Below are positions 32,857 to 36,373 of a DNA stretch of 36,373 nt, piece by piece (positions within the stretch are counted from its first letter, which is position 1; each line of letters starts with the position of its first letter). Where the stretch lies: assembly GCF_042675965.1 (NCBI RefSeq), contig NZ_JBHTKJ010000043.1, forward strand, positions 1-36,373, written 5' to 3'. The translations under genes and the position numbers were made by a program. The stretch is from Virgibacillus_R byunsanensis (GTDB taxonomy: Bacteria; Bacillota; Bacilli; Bacillales; Amphibacillaceae). The notes beneath the pieces are model-generated. The model was not told the DNA's origin. It worked only from the letters and a program-made list of their open reading frames with translations, and made no database searches.

Positions 32857-33612
32857 ATGACTGAACCAGTTGTATCCATGAAGCAAATAAGCTACGCCTA
32901 TGAACAAAAGCAAGTAATCAATAACATAAATTTTGAAATACCACGTGGATCTTTTATGGGTTTAGTTGGTCCTAATGGTGGAGGGAAAACTACTTTGATC
33001 AAACTGATTCTTGGAATTCTAAAACCAGATGATGGAGAAATTTCTCTTTTTGGAAAGCCGATTTCAAAAGTGAAAACGTGGAGTAACATCGGTTTTGTTT
33101 CACAGAAGTCCAACTCGTTTAACAAAGGATTTCCTGCAACCGTTTATGAAGTAGTTTCCATGGGGTTAACTGCAAAAGTTGGCTACTTAAAGTTTTTCAC
33201 CAAAAAAGATAAAGAGAAAATTTTAAACGCAATTGATCAAGTAGGAATAAAGGAATATGCCTATGAGAGCATTGGAAACTTATCTGGGGGTCAGCAGCAA
33301 CGTGTATTTATCGCACGATCACTAGTAAATGATCCAGAATTATTAATACTAGACGAACCGACAGTTGGTGTCGATTACGAAAATGTACAACGGTTTTATG
33401 AACTCTTACACAAATTAAATAAAGAACGCAATATAACATTACTTCTCGTAACGCACGATACAGGAACGATGACCGAGCATGCAACAGACATTGTTTGCTT
33501 AAATAAAACACTTCATTTTCACGGGAAACCGGAAGAATACACATCTTTAACCGAGTCGGACTTATCGAAATTCTATGGACATCCGGTAAATATTGTCACA
33601 CATGAACACTAA
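32857..33612 (+). CDS. znuC: zinc ABC transporter ATP-binding protein ZnuC
   Basis: A 251-residue ABC ATPase. Walker A is GPNGGGKTT at about 37-45, the signature is LSGGQQQR, and Walker B is LLILDEPTVGVD. The C-terminus contains His-bearing residues (HPVNIVTHEH), common in zinc or manganese transporter ATPases. GAGAGGAG precedes ATG 32857. It follows znuA by 17 bases and precedes znuB by 15, so it belongs to one transcript under the Zur box. Confidence 0.93.
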   Translation: MTEPVVSMKQISYAYEQKQVINNINFEIPRGSFMGLVGPNGGGKTTLIKLILGILKPDDGEISLFGKPISKVKTWSNIGFVSQKSNSFNKGFPATVYEVVSMGLTAKVGYLKFFTKKDKEKILNAIDQVGIKEYAYESIGNLSGGQQQRVFIARSLVNDPELLILDEPTVGVDYENVQRFYELLHKLNKERNITLLLVTHDTGTMTEHATDIVCLNKTLHFHGKPEEYTSLTESDLSKFYGHPVNIVTHEH

Positions 33613-33627
33613 TGCGGGGGAGCTATT

Positions 33628-34482
33628 ATGTTAGCAGACTTTTTTCAATATGATTTTTTACGACATACTTTTTTAACTGGTTTATTAATTGGTATTATAG
33701 CTCCATTACTAGGCACTTTTATCGTTGTAAGACGTCTATCGTTAATTGCCGATGCTCTATCACATGTGACCTTAGCTGGAATAGCTTTTGGTTTGTTGAT
33801 AGAGAAAAAATTCGCTATAGCCATAATTACACCTTTATACAGTGGAATGGCTTTTTCGGTCATTGGTTCTGTTTTGATTGAAAAACTACGTGGAGTCTAT
33901 AAAGCTTATCAGGAATTAGCTATTCCTATTATCTTGTCCGGCGGGGTAGGCTTAAGCGTTATTTTCATTTCCCTTGCAGACGGTTTTAATACCGAGTTAT
34001 TTAACTATCTATTCGGGTCTGTTTCAGCAGTCAGTCAAAATGATTTTCTTTCCATTCTAGGAATTTCTATATTTATAGTTATTATAATCACACTCTTTTA
34101 TAAAGAATTATTCACCCTTTCATTTGACGAAGAACATGCGACAGTCTCCGGTATTCATGCAAAACGAATTCACCTACTTTTTATCGTATTAACTGCATTA
34201 GTTATTGCTGCATCTATTCGTATTGTTGGTGTATTACTCGTATCTGCTTTAATGACATTACCCGTTGCTGCAAGCATGCGACTTGCCCGAAGCTTTAAAC
34301 AAATGATTACTTTTTCTATTCTTTTTGGAGAGTTAGCAGTTATTGCAGGGTTAATAAGTGGATATTATTTCAGTATCCCACCAGGTGGTACAATCGTAAT
34401 GATATCAATTATTATTTTATTACTTTCCATTAGCGCCAATCGATTTACTTTTATATTTAAAAGAGAGAGGGGAGCCGAATGA
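33628..34482 (+). CDS. znuB: zinc ABC transporter permease ZnuB
   Basis: A 284-residue membrane protein with eight or nine helices, the zinc channel subunit. It shows the ABC-3 family stretches GTFIVVRRLSLIADALSHVT and VGVLLVSALMTLPVAASMRLA. GGGGGAG precedes ATG 33628. The stop codon overlaps the zur start as ATGA, indicating translational coupling between transport and regulation genes. Confidence 0.92.
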   Translation: MLADFFQYDFLRHTFLTGLLIGIIAPLLGTFIVVRRLSLIADALSHVTLAGIAFGLLIEKKFAIAIITPLYSGMAFSVIGSVLIEKLRGVYKAYQELAIPIILSGGVGLSVIFISLADGFNTELFNYLFGSVSAVSQNDFLSILGISIFIVIIITLFYKELFTLSFDEEHATVSGIHAKRIHLLFIVLTALVIAASIRIVGVLLVSALMTLPVAASMRLARSFKQMITFSILFGELAVIAGLISGYYFSIPPGGTIVMISIIILLLSISANRFTFIFKRERGAE

Positions 34483-34892
34483 ATTTAAATGATGCCATAA
34501 AAAAGCTAACAGACCATGGTTATAAGACAACAGGTAAGCGTAAAGATATCCTAACCTATTTTGCTGAATCTGATGGATATCGTACAGCCAAAGATTTATT
34601 ACAACATTTAGAAGCAACTTATGAAGGTATAAGTATTGACACTGTTTATCGAAACCTCCATTTATATGATGAGATTGGTATTCTGGAAACTACAGAATTG
34701 AACGGTGAAAAGCATTTTCGAATCAATTGTACGCATCATCACCATCACCATTTTATTTGCAAGGATTGTGGCAAAACAAAGGAAATTTCGGTTTGTCCAA
34801 TGGATGAAGTAGAAAGTTCTTTAGCTAATTATGTAATCGAAGACCATAAATTTGAAATCTATGGACTATGTCCAAGGTGTAAAACCGCATGA
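34479..34892 (+). CDS. zur: zinc uptake regulator Zur (Fur family)
   Basis: A 137-residue Fur-family repressor. The winged-helix DNA-binding part covers 1-80 (GYKTTGKRKDILTYF, SIDTVYRNLHLYDEIGILET). The structural zinc site is Cys94/Cys97 (CKDC) and Cys131/Cys134 (CPRC). The sensor region has Cys84 and an unusual run of six histidines (86-91, CTHHHHHHF). Location in the znu operon, together with the Zur box in its promoter, makes Zur much more likely than Fur or PerR. It overlaps znuB and the following crcB gene by four bases each (ATGA), so it is made in step with both. Confidence 0.9.
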   Translation: MNLNDAIKKLTDHGYKTTGKRKDILTYFAESDGYRTAKDLLQHLEATYEGISIDTVYRNLHLYDEIGILETTELNGEKHFRINCTHHHHHHFICKDCGKTKEISVCPMDEVESSLANYVIEDHKFEIYGLCPRCKTA

Positions 34893-35284
34893 ATATAAGT
34901 TTTAAAATATATATGGCAATTGGGATTGGTGGAATGTTTGGTGCTGTTGGACGATATAGTGTATCGATCCTTTTCGAAAGTGTTAACGGGTTTCCATACG
35001 CAACATTAACCGTCAATTTAATTGGGTGCTTCTTGTTAAGTTTATTACTGCATCATGAAGCGATTAAAAAAAGACTATCTCCTGAAGTTTTTGCTGCCCT
35101 TGGAACAGGTATGCTTGGTGCTTTTACCACATTTTCGACATTCGCTGTTGAAACAATAGAAATGGGTGCCACTCAGATTGGATTAGCGATTTTTTATGTA
35201 ATCATTAGTGTTTTTGGTGGATTACTATGCTGTTTTGCAGGATACAAACTAGCAATTGGAAATAAAAAGGTAACGAGGTCATGA
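34889..35284 (+). CDS. crcB: fluoride channel CrcB (Fluc), first subunit
   Basis: A 131-residue membrane protein with four helices, of the Fluc/CrcB family that exports fluoride as an antiparallel dimer. The family marks are GIGGMFGAVGRYSVS, the Asn of TVNLIGCFLLS, and GAFTTFSTFAVET (phenylalanine box). It starts inside the zur stop (ATGA) and overlaps the second crcB by four bases. Tandem pairs usually form a heterodimer with each subunit in opposite orientation. I see no fluoride riboswitch near it. Confidence 0.92.
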   Translation: MNISFKIYMAIGIGGMFGAVGRYSVSILFESVNGFPYATLTVNLIGCFLLSLLLHHEAIKKRLSPEVFAALGTGMLGAFTTFSTFAVETIEMGATQIGLAIFYVIISVFGGLLCCFAGYKLAIGNKKVTRS

Positions 35285-35628
35285 GTATATTTTTAGTAGC
35301 TGTTGGGGGAATGCTAGGAAGTATCGGACGATTTTACATTGCAATTCAAGCAAGTAAACGCCTCATAGGTACTTGGATAACAAATATTACAGGATCCATA
35401 CTTTTTGCTGCTACATTTCATTTCCATCTATCAGGCAGCATTCCCAATTGGTTATGGATCTTCTTAGGTATCGGCGTATTCGGTGCGTTCACTACCTTTT
35501 CTACATTTGGAAATGAAACCGTACAATTGATTATTGAAAAAAGATTCGGTACTGCAATCATATATATATTTAGCTCGCTAATAGTATCCTTGGTTAGTGT
35601 TTTTCTTGTTCTTTATATACTACAGTAA
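35281..35628 (+). CDS. crcB: fluoride channel CrcB (Fluc), second subunit
   Basis: A 115-residue four-helix CrcB paralogue of the gene just upstream. Marks are VGGMLGSIGRFYIA, the Asn of ITNITGSILFA, and GAFTTFSTFGNET. Shorter than the first copy, it is expected to pair with it in a heteromeric fluoride channel. It overlaps the first crcB by ATGA. The stop codon lies inside the long terminator hairpin at 35621-35666. It is the last gene of the zinc operon. Confidence 0.91.
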   Translation: MSIFLVAVGGMLGSIGRFYIAIQASKRLIGTWITNITGSILFAATFHFHLSGSIPNWLWIFLGIGVFGAFTTFSTFGNETVQLIIEKRFGTAIIYIFSSLIVSLVSVFLVLYILQ

Positions 35629-35666
35629 AAAGAGCTAAATCGGGAATTTTAGCTCTTTTTACTGTA
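35621..35666. terminator. bidirectional terminator with 19-base perfect stem
   Basis: The arm 35621-35639 (TACAGTAAAAAGAGCTAAA) is a perfect inverted repeat of 35648-35666, with an eight-base loop. Each arm carries a run of five A or T that becomes the U-tract in one direction. It ends the zinc-fluoride operon and the convergent gene at 35677, and overlaps the crcB stop codon. Confidence 0.9.
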
Positions 35667-35676
35667 TGGTTTTTAC

Positions 35677-36291
35677 TTACCCAAACACTTCATCCAACAC
35701 TTTGGATTCTTCATGATCTAACATATTTTTATGAATCACTTTATCTACTGGTTTATTCATTTGTTCTTCTAGTTCATAAGAGGAATCCACTTCTCCTACT
35801 ACATAAATTTTATCCCATTTTTGATCTTTTGCACGCTTATCCAGTTTTGGGGCAATGCTTTTGAACCAGCGCTGTTTATTTGCTTGATAACGAGCTTGGA
35901 AGTTATCTACTTGGAGGTTGGTTGCACCTGGCCCCATTTGTGTATTTGCCTTACGTGGACCTAATTTTTGTCGCCAATCATCTGTGTTAATATCTAATTC
36001 ATAGGAAACTGTTTCTTCTATTTCATTCAGATAAGAATCTATTACTTTTATTTCATTTTGCTGCACAAGGATAATGCCAGATTTCGGATATTTTTCATTC
36101 AATTCTTTTAACTGTTCCAATTCTGGAGTTTCCTGCCAATAAAATTCTGTCTTCAATCGCAGTTGAACACGATCAGCAAACCATACATCCTCGTCCGCAG
36201 TTGCAAACAGCACAATACCACGACGAAAGTTTTGCTCATTTCCTCGTACAAACTTTTTAACTTTTTGCTTTATTAATTGGAAATTTTCCAA
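35677..36291 (-). pseudogene. VLRF1/baeRF-type release-factor-like protein, 5' end probably missing or broken
   Basis: The intact part encodes 204 residues resembling bacterial release-factor-like proteins of the aeRF1 superfamily (VLRF1/baeRF). Recognisable stretches are GIVLFATADEDVWFADRVQL, SGIILVQQNEIKVIDSYL, and RYQANKQRWFKSIAPKLDKR. These proteins are thought to act on stalled ribosomes, without a settled role. The only available start is TTG 36291, with no convincing ribosome site. Seven in-frame codons upstream of it (FRDDKEE) look coding, but TAA at 36313-36315 stops the frame, and a further stop lies upstream. From memory, homologues begin some 60 or more residues earlier. A nonsense or frameshift change, or a sequencing error, would explain this. 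If TTG is used, the product lacks its N-terminus. Confidence 0.6.
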
Positions 36292-36373
36292 TTCTTCTTT
36301 ATCATCCCTGAATTATTCATAGAATTTCTTTGATTACCCAATAATGCTTATCTATCAAGCATTCCTTTGATTT

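Noticed and set aside
34893..35280. Fluoride riboswitch for the crcB pair
   Set aside because: The genes overlap each other and zur, leaving no leader, and no crcB-motif aptamer was seen before znuA.

Overview
The window looks like a chromosome segment of a low-GC, spore-forming member of the Bacillaceae, most like Oceanobacillus, Virgibacillus or a related halotolerant genus. The evidence is the AT-rich sequence, strong AGGAGG ribosome binding sites, many TTG and GTG starts, spore genes (a YhcN/YlaJ lipoprotein, LytH, YunB), SUF genes in the order sufCDSUB, an S-box in front of metNPQ, and gene order that follows the B. subtilis yut/yun/yur/yus region as I remember it. The genus is an inference. 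I see no rRNA, tRNA, prophage, transposase or CRISPR array.

Layout. 1-670: a long composite intergenic repeat (copy A). 670-2760: yutD on the minus strand, then a spore lipoprotein gene (yutC-like) and lytH on the plus strand. 2810-4457: a two-gene NSS amino-acid transporter (small subunit plus main subunit) with a near-consensus promoter and a leader inverted repeat. 4725-9676: yunB, an HD-GYP gene, yunC, yunD and yunE. 9843-15071: sufCDSUB for Fe-S cluster assembly. 15650-15820: an orphan 56-residue gene with its own terminator. 16037-18815: metN-metP-metQ behind a SAM-I riboswitch. 19092-20832: yusF-yusE, gcvH and yusI. 21353-28021: fadN-fadA-fadE for beta-oxidation, behind a perfect FadR-type operator, plus proline dehydrogenase. 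28597-31592: csoR-copA-copZ for copper export, with a CsoR-type operator inside its promoter. 31678-35628: znuA-znuC-znuB-zur-crcB-crcB on the plus strand, where a Zur box fills the promoter spacer and two fluoride-channel genes are coupled to the end of the zinc operon. 35677-36373: an apparently 5'-damaged VLRF1/baeRF-type release-factor-like gene.

The genes are mostly housekeeping and homeostasis: Fe-S assembly, methionine import, fatty-acid oxidation, copper export, zinc import and fluoride export. The regulatory sites match them well (S-box, FadR, CsoR and Zur sites).

The least explained signal is a family of six composite intergenic repeats (173-655, 6791-7014, 15294-15601, 18878-19062, 20981-21349, 28145-28552). 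They mix two kinds of left arm with two kinds of right arm and contain GC-rich hairpins. In three clear cases and one weaker one, the same end (TCTAGGAAATTATAAAA) lies in one fixed orientation just beyond the T-tract of a terminator-like hairpin. This suggests a mobile or recombining non-coding element that targets transcription terminators.
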